DNA from: a virus
Virus record (IMG/VR): IMGVR_UViG_3300025809_000127
Location: 1 to 23,323 of that record
DNA: 23,323 bases
Reading direction: 5' to 3' (one strand)
The notes beneath the pieces are model-generated. The model was not told the DNA's origin. It worked only from the letters and a program-made list of their open reading frames with translations, and ran no database searches. Of this stretch, positions 1-6,198 are shown piece by piece. Position numbers and translations under genes: made by a program. Every line of letters begins with the position of its first letter. The stretch's first letter is position 1.

Positions 1-53
1 ATCTTATATCTGTCCTTAATTGGTAGCTGTTTTAATTTGCTTATAATTGTCAT
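1..53 (-). CDS. Start of a gene cut by the left edge
   Basis: An ATG at position 53 opens a frame of 17 codons (MTIISKLKQLPIKDRYK) that runs off the window without a stop. It starts 11 bases after the stop of the 55-residue gene at 65-232, the usual spacing in this operon, and is preceded by an A-rich leader. Too little is present to assign a function. That it is coding is an inference from spacing and lack of a stop. Confidence 0.4.
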   Translation of the reverse strand, partial: MTIISKLKQLPIKDRYK

Positions 54-64
54 ATCTATATTAT

Positions 65-232
65 TTAAAGTTTAGTTTTAAAGGGGCCATAGCTAAAGCT
101 GGTAATTTCTTTACTGTTTAATAGCTGCCAGGCTTTTCTATATATGGCTGTTTTTTTAGGATATTTGCAGCCTCTAAAATAGGTGGCTTTATTATTGTCG
201 CTGTAGACTAAAGTAAATTTGTATAATTGCAT
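65..232 (-). CDS. Small hypothetical protein, 55 aa
   Basis: The frame starts at ATG 232 and ends at TAA 65-67. It encodes a basic 55-residue protein beginning MQLYKFTLVYSDNNKATYF and containing a CKYPKK stretch near residue 22. It has no membrane segment or motif I recognise. It lies 22 bases downstream of the GP88-like gene on the same strand and is followed closely by the gene cut at the left edge, so it is probably part of the same leftward operon. The composition looks like a small soluble phage accessory protein; I cannot assign a function. Confidence 0.6.
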   Translation of the reverse strand: MQLYKFTLVYSDNNKATYFRGCKYPKKTAIYRKAWQLLNSKEITSFSYGPFKTKL

Positions 233-254
233 AGTATTTATTTTTATAAGTTAA

Positions 255-1001
255 TTAAAAAGGGAGCTCTGTATTTATTACAAAACCTGAGGTATCTTTG
301 CGGGCCTTTCCTTTAGCCTTAAGGCCCAATACAATACCTTTGTTGTAAAGCATTACAAGGTCTGAGCTGTCACCGTCTACAACTTTAGCACCTTTATACC
401 TTTGTGGTAGGTCACCGCTAAACACGGCCGCTACATTAATTCCTAATTTTATGGCCTGGTCTGTTTCTGCATGGTTACTTTCTGAGCGGCTAAAGGTTAC
501 TGTATAATTTTTATGATCTTTATATCTAATAACGCGGTGAAGGTTTTTGCTATAGTCGTAAAATGTGGCCCAGTCGGATAGCTGGCTAATGTCCAGGCCC
601 GTATATTTATTCAATAGGTGTACAAAATCCAGGTCACTTGTTCCATTAAGCCTGAAGGCTATTTTTTCGCCCCTCTTTTTTGCTGTAGTGTATTTTTTCA
701 TAATTTCATAAGATAGCTGCATTAAAAATTCGCGTCTATTGTTTATATAAAATTCTGTTCTTTTTGCTCTTGCGTTTTGAACGCTCGCAAAAGCCCCGTG
801 GCCAGCCGTTTCTAAACATACGGCCGCGCAATTTACTGAGGCGTGACTGCAAATATTAATTCCTTTACTGTTAAGTGTGAAAGGCCTTAAGTACATTATA
901 AAGGTTTTTATGCTATTCTTTTTTGTTTTGGCGTTGGTGGATCCGTCACTTAATAACTTTTGCACGGCTTTTTTAGTTTCTTTTTGTATTGCTGTTTTCA
1001 T
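255..1001 (-). CDS. GP88-like phage protein (DUF7227-type)
   Basis: This 248-residue protein resembles the phage GP88 family of unknown biochemical role. After a lysine-rich N-terminus comes a cysteine cluster (C51, C58, C62; spacing C-x6-C-x3-C) that could bind metal, then a basic NARAKRTEFY stretch, an FRLNGTSDLDF motif near the middle and a late SRSE...A..LGINVAAVFSG segment. These match my recollection of the GP88/DUF7227 family, but no search was possible. The last residues, TELPF, resemble the acidic C-terminal tip of SSB proteins. It follows two one-helix membrane peptides and shares their probable promoter at 1260-1293. The start is a clear ATG with an A-rich leader. Family placement is fairly likely; function is unknown. 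Confidence 0.7.
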   Translation of the reverse strand: MKTAIQKETKKAVQKLLSDGSTNAKTKKNSIKTFIMYLRPFTLNSKGINICSHASVNCAAVCLETAGHGAFASVQNARAKRTEFYINNRREFLMQLSYEIMKKYTTAKKRGEKIAFRLNGTSDLDFVHLLNKYTGLDISQLSDWATFYDYSKNLHRVIRYKDHKNYTVTFSRSESNHAETDQAIKLGINVAAVFSGDLPQRYKGAKVVDGDSSDLVMLYNKGIVLGLKAKGKARKDTSGFVINTELPF

Positions 1002-1004
1002 GTC

Positions 1005-1118
1005 TTAAAAGTTTAGATTATCAAAAGCCGCGCATAAAAATACAAAGCTGTAAAGAATTACGCCCGCTATAATATAAAGCGAGGCAAAAAAAACGAGGTT
1101 GCTAAGGTCTTTTTTCAT
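1005..1118 (-). CDS. Small one-helix membrane protein, 37 aa
   Basis: ATG 1118 to TAA 1005-1007 encodes 37 residues: a short charged N-terminus (MKKDLSN), one long hydrophobic segment from about residue 8 to 31, and a short polar tail. It starts one base after the stop of the 32-residue membrane gene upstream (TAA-g-ATG) and ends 3 bases before the GP88-like gene, so the three look translationally linked. Lysis or superinfection-exclusion roles are common for such peptides in phages, but nothing in the sequence decides between them. Confidence 0.6.
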   Translation of the reverse strand: MKKDLSNLVFFASLYIIAGVILYSFVFLCAAFDNLNF

Positions 1119-1119
1119 C

Positions 1120-1218
1120 TTATTGTTTTGTCGTTAGGTTAACATAAATAAAAATAAAGCTTATTAATAAAGCCGATCCGATAAAGCCAAAAATTAATTC
1201 CATTGTCCCTGTTTCCAT
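1120..1218 (-). CDS. Small one-helix membrane protein, 32 aa
   Basis: ATG 1218 to TAA 1120-1122 encodes 32 residues with a short polar start (METGTME) and a hydrophobic stretch (LIFGFIGSALLISFIFIYV) followed by a basic tail. An internal ATG at 1203 would give a 27-residue form. It is the first gene after the promoter-like TATATTTG at 1260-1267, with a leader of about 40 bases. It resembles single-pass holin-like or accessory peptides only in size and topology; the function is unknown. Confidence 0.5.
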   Translation of the reverse strand: METGTMELIFGFIGSALLISFIFIYVNLTTKQ

Positions 1219-1259
1219 AATTGATAAATTTTAAATTGTTATTGTTTCTTATTGATATT

Positions 1260-1293
1260 CAAATATACAACTATTTTTTAATACGCAAGCAAA
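1260..1293 (-). promoter_or_regulatory. Bacteroidota-type promoter for the leftmost operon
   Basis: Read on the minus strand, TATATTTG (1260-1267) fits the TAnnTTTG -7 element and TTTG (1290-1293) fits the -33 element, separated by 22 bases. It lies about 40 bases upstream of the first small membrane gene and downstream of two terminators, as expected for a new transcription unit. The match to the consensus is seen in the sequence; activity is inferred. Confidence 0.6.
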
Positions 1294-1475
1294 AAAGATA
1301 CTTTTTTTGTTTTTATCTGTTTTTTTTTGGTGCCACCTTTGTATAGTAAGGAACGCACGCACGAATAAGCATTTTAATTTTAATAACCAAATTTTTCTTA
1401 TAAATAGGCCCTTATTTATATTTATTACAAATAAGAAAAAAAGTGTTAATAAAATGTTAAAGTTTTTGCCAGCTT

Positions 1476-1515
1476 AAAAAAAGGCCCTATCTTTACTATG
1501 TAATAAAGATAAGGG
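1476..1515 (-). terminator. Rho-independent terminator
   Basis: On the minus strand CCCTTATCTTTA pairs with TAAAGATAGGG (one bulged base) around an 8-base loop, followed after two C residues by seven T. It is a second, strong stop about 210 bases beyond the terminator of the terminase operon, suggesting that something between the two is transcribed or that read-through must be blocked. Confidence 0.75.
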
Positions 1516-1645
1516 TCTGCCTCTGAAAGAAGGGTGAAAGAGTAGACTCCGCCCTACCTTATATTTTCTTTGTAGGAATTTTCCTACATTGTTATACAAG
1601 GTACTATGCATCACAAGGTACTGGGCATGGGACAGGACTAACCCC

Positions 1646-1719
1646 TACTATGTTTAAGAGTGCCCGTACTATGTTTAAGGGGGTACTATGTTTAAGAGTA
1701 TCCGTACTATGTTTAAGAG
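1646..1719 (+). repeat. Four direct copies of a 15-base dispersed repeat
   Basis: TACTATGTTTAAGAG (plus-strand orientation) starts at 1646, 1667, 1684 and 1705; the copy at 1667 ends AAGGG instead of AAGAG. Starts are 21, 17 and 21 bases apart. The array lies just past the terminator that follows the large terminase. The same unit recurs as pairs at 13786-13817 and 19611-19638. The asymmetric unit, fixed orientation relative to transcription and intergenic placement suggest protein-binding or RNA-processing sites; the role is inferred. Confidence 0.85.
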
Positions 1720-1723
1720 TAAC

Positions 1724-1748
1724 AGAAAAGCCAGCTATGAAAGCTGGC
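1724..1748 (-). terminator. Terminator after the large terminase gene
   Basis: On the minus strand GCCAGCT-ttcat-AGCTGGC (7-base stem, 5-base loop; 1730-1748) is followed by TTTTCTGTT. It lies about 60 bases beyond the terminase stop and probably ends the long early/terminase transcript. Confidence 0.75.
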
Positions 1749-1811
1749 CTTAATGAATGTGTCAATCAATTTATAAGTAAAAACTATAAATCAAATATAA
1801 TACAAATATTT

Positions 1812-3032
1812 CTATCTCACAACATATTTTCCAGAATTAATTCCTTGGACTAAATATTGTAAGCCGTAACGGATTGCGTCCAGGTAATGATTGAATTTAT
1901 CTATTGGCTTCTCATTTCTTTCTTGCCATACATAGTTATTCAGCTCTCTCATTACTCCGTGGCTTTGTCTGTCTACTATCATCTCATAGTCTTGTAGTAG
2001 TGCAATACCACTTAGAATACTACCTTGCTTCTTTATAGTTGGCTTTATGTTTAGGTCAAGAGCCTTCAGCTCACTTATGAGCCTTGGCTCTGAGTTATCA
2101 CATATAATTAAGTCTGTTCCGCACTCTTGCTTGTTCTTAAAGGCTATTTCAGAGGTGCTTAGCCCAGTTTTACCGTATATCTCCCTAACATATAGCTTTC
2201 TCAATTCTTTATCTACTGAAATTTTCACAAGGGTTGTTAAATCTGTTGAAAACCCAAAATCCTGGCAAAAAACAGTCTTTTCTGTCTGCATATAGTCTCC
2301 TACTCTCCAATTCTTGATGATTGTACCTTCTGCTTTGGCTAACCATCCTCCAAGTATCTGGTGTACATATTTGTCTGGCCTCCTTGCTTTCATATCATAG
2401 ACTTGGTCTAAGAATGACTTAGATAGGTTAGACTTATTATCTCTGTAGTCCGTATGTATGTAAGTAATGTCCTTCTCTATTCCATTGAAGCCATCTGGTA
2501 TGCCGCTTGTCTGGAAGAACCTTTGGTATATCCAATGCTCCTTAGTAGTTGGGTTAAGAATCAGAACACATCTGTTTGGTTTCTCTTGATGTCTAACAGA
2601 GAAGTCAATCTTGTCAAACACATCCTCATCCACAAGCTCTTCGGCCTCATCCAATACAAAGGTTGTAACGCCATTCAGAGACTTCAGGGCCGCTGTTTGA
2701 TTACCAGATGATGTTCTTATACCTTTGAACATTATTGAGCTTCCTGTAGTCAGATTTATAATCTCATCCTTAGTGATTCTGAATTGGTCAGAGACTCCCA
2801 TCATTTCTATCTTCTCTATAAATTCTGGAATAATAGATGTCTGTGCTGACAGCATTGTATAACGAGAGAAGAGGACTTTATGTCCTCTCTCATATGTTAA
2901 GTTCAATAAGAATACAGCTACTCCAAAAGACTTTCCTGATCCCCTTCCTCCTGTGATTACATAGTACCTACTATCGCTTTTCCAGAGAGGAATATACTTC
3001 TCGTGAATCTTTACTTCTTGTGTCTCAGTCAT
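1812..3032 (-). CDS. terL: Terminase large subunit
   Basis: This is the 406-residue motor that pumps phage DNA into the prohead and cuts the concatemer. It belongs to the Terminase_3/PBSX-type family. The ATPase domain has Walker A GGRGSGKS at residues 28-35 and Walker B FVLDEAEE with D128-E129. The C-terminal RNase H-like nuclease shows its acidic residues in QDFGFSTD, ICDNSEP and YLDAIRYGL. The length is normal and the domain order complete. It follows the small terminase gene after 32 bases. The conserved motif at 3035-3049 ends two bases before its ATG, suggesting it has its own late promoter within the early operon. A terminator follows at 1724-1748. Confidence 0.95.
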   Translation of the reverse strand: MTETQEVKIHEKYIPLWKSDSRYYVITGGRGSGKSFGVAVFLLNLTYERGHKVLFSRYTMLSAQTSIIPEFIEKIEMMGVSDQFRITKDEIINLTTGSSIMFKGIRTSSGNQTAALKSLNGVTTFVLDEAEELVDEDVFDKIDFSVRHQEKPNRCVLILNPTTKEHWIYQRFFQTSGIPDGFNGIEKDITYIHTDYRDNKSNLSKSFLDQVYDMKARRPDKYVHQILGGWLAKAEGTIIKNWRVGDYMQTEKTVFCQDFGFSTDLTTLVKISVDKELRKLYVREIYGKTGLSTSEIAFKNKQECGTDLIICDNSEPRLISELKALDLNIKPTIKKQGSILSGIALLQDYEMIVDRQSHGVMRELNNYVWQERNEKPIDKFNHYLDAIRYGLQYLVQGINSGKYVVR

Positions 3033-3034
3033 AC

Positions 3035-3049
3035 TATGATAACTGAAAA
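3035..3049 (-). promoter_or_regulatory. Candidate phage late promoter, copy 1
   Basis: On the minus strand TTTTCAGTTATCATA ends two bases before the terminase ATG. The same 15 bases occur at 19546-19560 at the same distance from a start codon, and 12 of them at 21699-21710. Three intergenic copies upstream of packaging and head genes suggest a shared promoter or operator; a link to the phage sigma factor at 8089-8649 is inference. Confidence 0.6.
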
Positions 3050-3064
3050 TATACCAATCTGTTT

Positions 3065-3493
3065 TTAGTCTTCGTTCAACTCATCAACGTCAACTTCCTC
3101 TGCCTCAATGTCTATGGTATCCTCAAGTTGTTCTACTTGTTGAGGTGAAGCAAAGAAGTTAATGACTGGCGCATTGTTCTTATCTTGCTTATTGTCTGGG
3201 AGCTTATCCATTGGCTTGCCGTATCTATATTGAAACAGTAAGTTCATATGTGCAAAGGAGTCCTTAGCCTTCTCTGCTAATGTTTCCCAGGCTTCTTCCT
3301 CTGAGCCAAAGACTTTCTTCATTGCCTTTAGTGCATAGGTTCCTATCTGATCCTTCTTAGCTTGGTTAATCCTTGCTGGGGTCATACTTGCTTTCTTTAC
3401 TTGAACAGCTTTAATCCCTTGCTTGTTCTTTCCATTTGCTTTCCTACCATCTGTAGGTTTTATATTGCTTGAGTGTCTCTTAGGTTTTGTCAT
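3065..3493 (-). CDS. Probable terminase small subunit
   Basis: This 142-residue protein is placed directly before the large terminase and resembles small terminase subunits of Bacteroidota phages, which select viral DNA for packaging. It has a very basic N-terminus (residues 1-40), a central helical part (QIGTYALKAMKKVFGSEEE, AEKAKDSFAHMNLLFQYRYGKP) and a strongly acidic C-terminus ending VDVDELNED, a layout typical of the family. The frame is open up to 3544, but ATG 3493 overlaps the upstream gene by only 14 bases and begins MTKPKRHSS, so I prefer it. The call rests on position and layout more than on a strong motif. Confidence 0.7.
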   Translation of the reverse strand: MTKPKRHSSNIKPTDGRKANGKNKQGIKAVQVKKASMTPARINQAKKDQIGTYALKAMKKVFGSEEEAWETLAEKAKDSFAHMNLLFQYRYGKPMDKLPDNKQDKNNAPVINFFASPQQVEQLEDTIDIEAEEVDVDELNED

Positions 3494-3716
3494 TTTTCTT
3501 ATTGTATATTGTTTGGTATAGATTCCATATCTCTTGGTATACATCAGCTTCTTTGTGAAGCTGACTTATCTCATAATGTTTGTGTCCCACATCTACATGA
3601 ATGTTAAAGCCATCATTAACTACTACTGGATATACTCTGTAGTTATTATTAAAGCACCATACTTGTGCTTCATAATTCATATTATCTATCTTATATATTA
3701 TCTTCTTTCTTCTCAC
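3480..3716 (-). CDS. Hypothetical protein, 78 aa
   Basis: The frame begins with GTG 3716, whose GTGA overlaps the TGA stop of the DnaA-domain gene, a coupling pattern seen repeatedly in this operon. The 78-residue product starts MRRKKIIYKIDNMNYEAQVW, has several tyrosines and a VDVGHKHYEIS stretch, and looks like a small mixed alpha/beta protein. Its end overlaps the small terminase start by 14 bases. No family is recognised; placement between a replication-type gene and the terminase does not define a role. Confidence 0.65.
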   Translation of the reverse strand: MRRKKIIYKIDNMNYEAQVWCFNNNYRVYPVVVNDGFNIHVDVGHKHYEISQLHKEADVYQEIWNLYQTIYNKKNDKT

Positions 3717-4246
3717 CGAATCATATTAACCATAGCAGAGATCCTTTCTTCAAAGATTTGCAGTTGCTCTTCTGGAACTTGTGATGCAAGCTTCACTATA
3801 TTGCTTCGCTTGTCATCTCCATTATGACTCATTAAGTCTACCTCTATGTTAAGTCTCCTGATCTCTTCATCCTTTACTTTGATTAAGTCAATCATCTCAG
3901 TAAACTTATCTACTATAGACTTCTCTCTTTCTGTCATCATTACCTCTTCATCCTTTTGGTTAACAAGCTCTACAGGGTATCTATTGTGAAAGTCTTCGTA
4001 TATCTTATACAAGTCCTTGTCATATATCTTAACACCTTCAAATACTTTAAGACCGTGTAAGACTGTTGCGTGGTCTTTGCCAAACTTAGACCCTATATCT
4101 TTAAGACTGCGGAAAGTGTAGTCCTTAGCAAGCCTGTAGTATATAGCTCTACCCAAAACATAAACCCTCTCTCTTGTGTTCTTGTTTAAGTCTAAATTAG
4201 TTTTACTTTGTATTGTATCTATTATAAAATCTAAATCAATTTTCAT
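3713..4246 (-). CDS. Phage protein with DnaA domain IV-like helix-turn-helix
   Basis: The 177-residue product has, at about residues 20-75, the DNA-binding C-terminal domain of the DnaA initiator: FRSLKDIGSKFGKDHATVLHGLK contains the signature pattern (GxxFGRDHxTVLxA in bacterial DnaA). The AAA+ domain of DnaA is absent. A charged helical, probably coiled-coil C-terminal half follows. It may recognise DnaA-box-like sites in the phage or host origin, acting in replication or as a decoy; this is inferred. The frame extends upstream to a TTG at 4255, but ATG 4246 follows GAAAAGG and gives an 11-base overlap with the previous gene, so I use it. Confidence 0.8.
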   Translation of the reverse strand: MKIDLDFIIDTIQSKTNLDLNKNTRERVYVLGRAIYYRLAKDYTFRSLKDIGSKFGKDHATVLHGLKVFEGVKIYDKDLYKIYEDFHNRYPVELVNQKDEEVMMTEREKSIVDKFTEMIDLIKVKDEEIRRLNIEVDLMSHNGDDKRSNIVKLASQVPEEQLQIFEERISAMVNMIR

Positions 4247-4481
4247 CCTTTTCAAAGTTTATTTGGATAAGATCAGTCTTATCTTGTTCGTCTCTTATTT
4301 TGTAATAGTCTCCTATAAATGTGTATGTGTCTAAAGCTCTCTTTATACCAGCACATTGCTCATACATTTCCTTACGTTCATACTCCAACATAAGTAATCT
4401 TAAGTCTTGCTTGGTAATTTCGTGAGCTAAATCATACATAGCCATATAGTAAAACTCATCTATTATTTCTTTCTTTGACAT
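4236..4481 (-). CDS. Hypothetical protein, 81 aa
   Basis: This 81-residue, charged, mostly helical protein starts MSKKEIIDEFYYMAMYDLAHEI and contains ALDTYTFIGDYYKIRDEQDKTDL near its end. It has no membrane segment, cysteine motif or family signature that I recognise. It overlaps the lysozyme-like gene upstream by 26 bases and the DnaA-domain gene downstream by 11, so it sits inside a tightly packed operon and is very likely translated. Confidence 0.65.
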   Translation of the reverse strand: MSKKEIIDEFYYMAMYDLAHEITKQDLRLLMLEYERKEMYEQCAGIKRALDTYTFIGDYYKIRDEQDKTDLIQINFEKDEN

Positions 4482-4848
4482 CTAAATACTTTTGGTAGTA
4501 GCTTTTAGTTTGGTTATATTTATAACCCTTGTATATTCCGCCATTCCACATTCTAACCATCTCCTCTTCAGTAGGGAATCTACAATGCTTCTTAAGGAAT
4601 ACTTCTTTACCATAACAAAGATACAACATAAATACTTCTTCAGAAGCCTCCTCATAGAACATATCCTTGTGTCGGTAATCAGTACCATAAATACGATTAA
4701 CATCGCTTAGAACGCTCCTCTGTATCTGTAGAATGCCGTATGACCTTCCATTATCTCCTATTGAGTCTGGATTGTTATTTGTCTCTACCACCTTTAATAT
4801 AGACATAACCGACACCAAAGTACTCAAAATTATCAATATAGCTTGCAT
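4456..4848 (-). CDS. Lysozyme/transglycosylase-like protein
   Basis: The 130-residue product has the hallmarks of the lysozyme-like fold. A probable catalytic glutamate E22 lies in KVVETNNNPDSIGDNGRSYG, followed by LQIQ and RIYGTDY, and a late MWNGG motif, as in small SLT-type and goose-lysozyme-like phage proteins that cleave peptidoglycan. Residues 1-19 are hydrophobic (MQAILIILSTLVSVMSILK), which could be a signal or signal-anchor segment; a second ATG at 4806 would give a soluble form starting MSILKVVE. The long form overlaps the upstream gene by 74 bases, the short one by 32, so the start is uncertain. It lies among replication genes rather than with the lysis cassette, so an entry or regulatory role is possible. 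Confidence 0.7.
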   Translation of the reverse strand: MQAILIILSTLVSVMSILKVVETNNNPDSIGDNGRSYGILQIQRSVLSDVNRIYGTDYRHKDMFYEEASEEVFMLYLCYGKEVFLKKHCRFPTEEEMVRMWNGGIYKGYKYNQTKSYYQKYLDVKERNNR

Positions 4849-5032
4849 ATAATTTCAATTCTCTTATTACTCTATTCCAATAACATTCTTCGTTGAAGTT
4901 CTTAGACAACGTAAATCCTTTTAAAGCTATAGACATCGCTTTATTATAAGATTTATGTATCTTAAGTAAGTCTATGGCACAATGCCTTGCATACATTCTA
5001 TGCCCTTTTTTATAATACATCTTTAAGTACAT
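4775..5032 (-). CDS. Hypothetical basic protein, 85 aa
   Basis: The frame encodes up to 85 residues starting MYLKMYYKKGHRMYARHC; an in-frame ATG at 5020 would cut four residues. It is basic and helical at the N-terminus (HCAIDLLKIHKSYNKAM) and rich in tyrosine at the C-terminus. It overlaps the exonuclease gene upstream by 23 bases (11 with the later start) and the lysozyme-like gene downstream by 32 to 74 bases, an unusually deep overlap. I see no known family. It is probably real given the otherwise empty interval. Confidence 0.55.
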   Translation of the reverse strand: MYLKMYYKKGHRMYARHCAIDLLKIHKSYNKAMSIALKGFTLSKNFNEECYWNRVIRELKLYASYIDNFEYFGVGYVYIKGGRDK

Positions 5033-5783
5033 GATTGCGTACAGAATCTAATGGGTCTGTATCTATGTAGAAGTGCTTATAAATATTCATAGCCTGTCTT
5101 ACCTTCTCTCTTCCTCTCTCTATGAAGTCTCCACTACATTCAAAGATACCTATGTCTTTAGTATCCTTGTCAACTACTAAGAAGATAAACTCATCAGCAT
5201 CAAACAAAGATAAGTATAGAGCAGCCTGGAGATCATAGGAGAAGTTCTTAGCACTCCACTTAAAGTTAGGCACTCCTTTACTTGTAGTCTTTAGGTCAAT
5301 AATTGTCTTTCCTTTTATAGCATCGGCCTTACCTCTGAATGGTAATCCGTTTAACATCTTGATGGCTGGTGCTTCAAAGGTACAGCCATCTAATAAGTTG
5401 TAAGCTTCATTACAATTCTTAACAGCTTTAGCTATCCAATGTGCTGAGTCCATCTCTGACTTAGTGTACACAGTCTCTGGGCCGTGTTCAGCAGTAGCTT
5501 CCTTAAAAGCCTTTATAGCTTTGCTCCCATCTATAACAACCAACTCTTCTAACCTGTGTGGCTCCAGCACAGCTAAGTGTACAAGCCTACCATCTCTCAA
5601 TGGCTGAGAATTGCTGGAGCTGTACAAGCTCTTCTGATAAGCCTTTGGGCTATCTATTAGCTTCTTCGCAGCTGAACTGCTCAAAGCGTGTTTACCTAAA
5701 TGACCATAGTAAAAACTATCATCATACATTTTCTTTAGTATAGCTTCTTCTTCCCAAAGCTCTTTATTTAATAACTGTATCAT
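5010..5783 (-). CDS. RecE-like PD-(D/E)XK exonuclease
   Basis: The 257-residue product resembles the RecE/exonuclease VIII-type phage nucleases (DUF3799/PDDEXK_1), which resect double-stranded DNA for recombination by an annealing partner. Evidence: a LSSSAAKKLIDSP stretch near the start, RDGRLVHLAVLEPHR, then the catalytic core GKADAIKGKTIIDLKTTS (aspartates plus the D-x-K motif), and YDLQAALYLSLF with the conserved Q-x2-YL helix. It pairs functionally with the ERF protein at 10292-10753. The frame is open to 5855, but ATG 5783 makes an ATGA overlap with the upstream stop, so I use that start. Confidence 0.85.
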   Translation of the reverse strand: MIQLLNKELWEEEAILKKMYDDSFYYGHLGKHALSSSAAKKLIDSPKAYQKSLYSSSNSQPLRDGRLVHLAVLEPHRLEELVVIDGSKAIKAFKEATAEHGPETVYTKSEMDSAHWIAKAVKNCNEAYNLLDGCTFEAPAIKMLNGLPFRGKADAIKGKTIIDLKTTSKGVPNFKWSAKNFSYDLQAALYLSLFDADEFIFLVVDKDTKDIGIFECSGDFIERGREKVRQAMNIYKHFYIDTDPLDSVRNHVLKDVL

Positions 5784-5992
5784 CTGTAATATGTTTCTAA
5801 GATTTCTTCTTCTAATTGTTTTGTTGTCTCTTGATTCAACATAAAGTCTACACAAGCATCTCCTAAATAGATGCCGTATATATTGAACCTCTCTCTTTCA
5901 TAGGGCTCAAAATAAGTTTCTTTTTCCTCTGACTCATACATACCACAAACAGTAAACACAAGTCCTTCCCAAGTGATATCATACTCTTTCAT
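5780..5992 (-). CDS. Hypothetical acidic protein, 70 aa
   Basis: This 70-residue acidic protein starts MKEYDITWEGLVFTVCGMYE, has a YFEPYERERFNIYGIYLGD middle and ends with a Glu-rich helix. The mixed pattern of short strands and one C-terminal helix resembles small phage proteins that precede recombination genes, but I cannot name a family. Its TGA stop overlaps the exonuclease ATG (ATGA), so the two are probably translated together; it overlaps the 42-residue gene upstream by 14 bases. Confidence 0.65.
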   Translation of the reverse strand: MKEYDITWEGLVFTVCGMYESEEKETYFEPYERERFNIYGIYLGDACVDFMLNQETTKQLEEEILETYYR

Positions 5993-6107
5993 TGCTGTGC
6001 TGTTTAATGATTTCTACACATCTGTCAATCCAGTTTGAAACAAAGATTTGCTCTGTGTCTCTGAGATGATATGAGATCATCTCTAAGTCTTTAATTGCCT
6101 GTTCCAT
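5979..6107 (-). CDS. Small helical protein, 42 aa
   Basis: ATG 6107 to TGA 5979-5981 encodes 42 residues (MEQAIKDLEMISYHLRDTEQ at the start), predicted to be mostly helical with one cysteine. It is the first gene after the promoter at 6133-6163 and overlaps the next gene by 14 bases. Size and position resemble leader-proximal phage peptides; the function is unknown. Confidence 0.55.
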   Translation of the reverse strand: MEQAIKDLEMISYHLRDTEQIFVSNWIDRCVEIIKQHSNERV

Positions 6108-6132
6108 TTGTTATTTGTTTTAATGTTATACG

Positions 6133-6163
6133 CAAATATAAACATTATTTGTTAATAAACAAG
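6133..6163 (-). promoter_or_regulatory. Bacteroidota-type promoter for the nuclease/terminase operon
   Basis: On the minus strand TATATTTG (6133-6140) matches TAnnTTTG, and CTTG (6160-6163) sits 19 bases upstream at the -33 position. It lies between a strong terminator (6173-6198) and the 42-residue gene, marking a new transcription unit toward the terminase. Confidence 0.65.
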
Positions 6164-6172
6164 CATAAGTGT

Positions 6173-6198
6173 AAAAAAAAGAGAGGCTATGGCCTCTC
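6173..6198 (-). terminator. Terminator overlapping the DUF3310 stop codon
   Basis: On the minus strand GAGAGGC-cata-GCCTCTC (7-base stem) is followed by eight T. The TAG stop of the DUF3310 gene lies in the loop and stem edge, so the last codons form the 5' arm. It separates the sigma-factor operon from the exonuclease operon. Confidence 0.9.

Larger units (their letters stand above)
1219..1645. other. AT-rich non-coding region with inverted repeats
   Basis: No convincing gene lies here. Besides the promoter at 1260-1293 and the terminator at 1476-1515, it holds a 10-base inverted repeat (TTTTTCTTAT at 1392-1401 and ATAAGAAAAA at 1431-1440) with a smaller ATAAATA/TATTTAT hairpin inside it, and a second hairpin TGTAGGAA-tt-TTCCTACA at 1571-1588. 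It is one of the longest gene-free stretches in the window. A replication origin or a small RNA between the two terminators are possible, but neither is shown. Confidence 0.5.

Noticed and set aside
1646-1719. Direct repeats as a CRISPR array
   Set aside because: The repeat is only 15 bases, the gaps are 2-6 bases and there are no cas genes; the spacers are far too short.
1650-1853. Plus-strand frame of 67 codons over the four-copy repeat
   Set aside because: Its N-terminus is only the repeat translated (MFKSARTMFKG), it crosses a terminator hairpin and overlaps the terminase end; it has no coding character.
4482-4703. Minus-strand frame of 73 codons inside the lysozyme-like gene
   Set aside because: It overlaps completely with the lysozyme-like frame, which has family motifs; this is an alternative-frame shadow.
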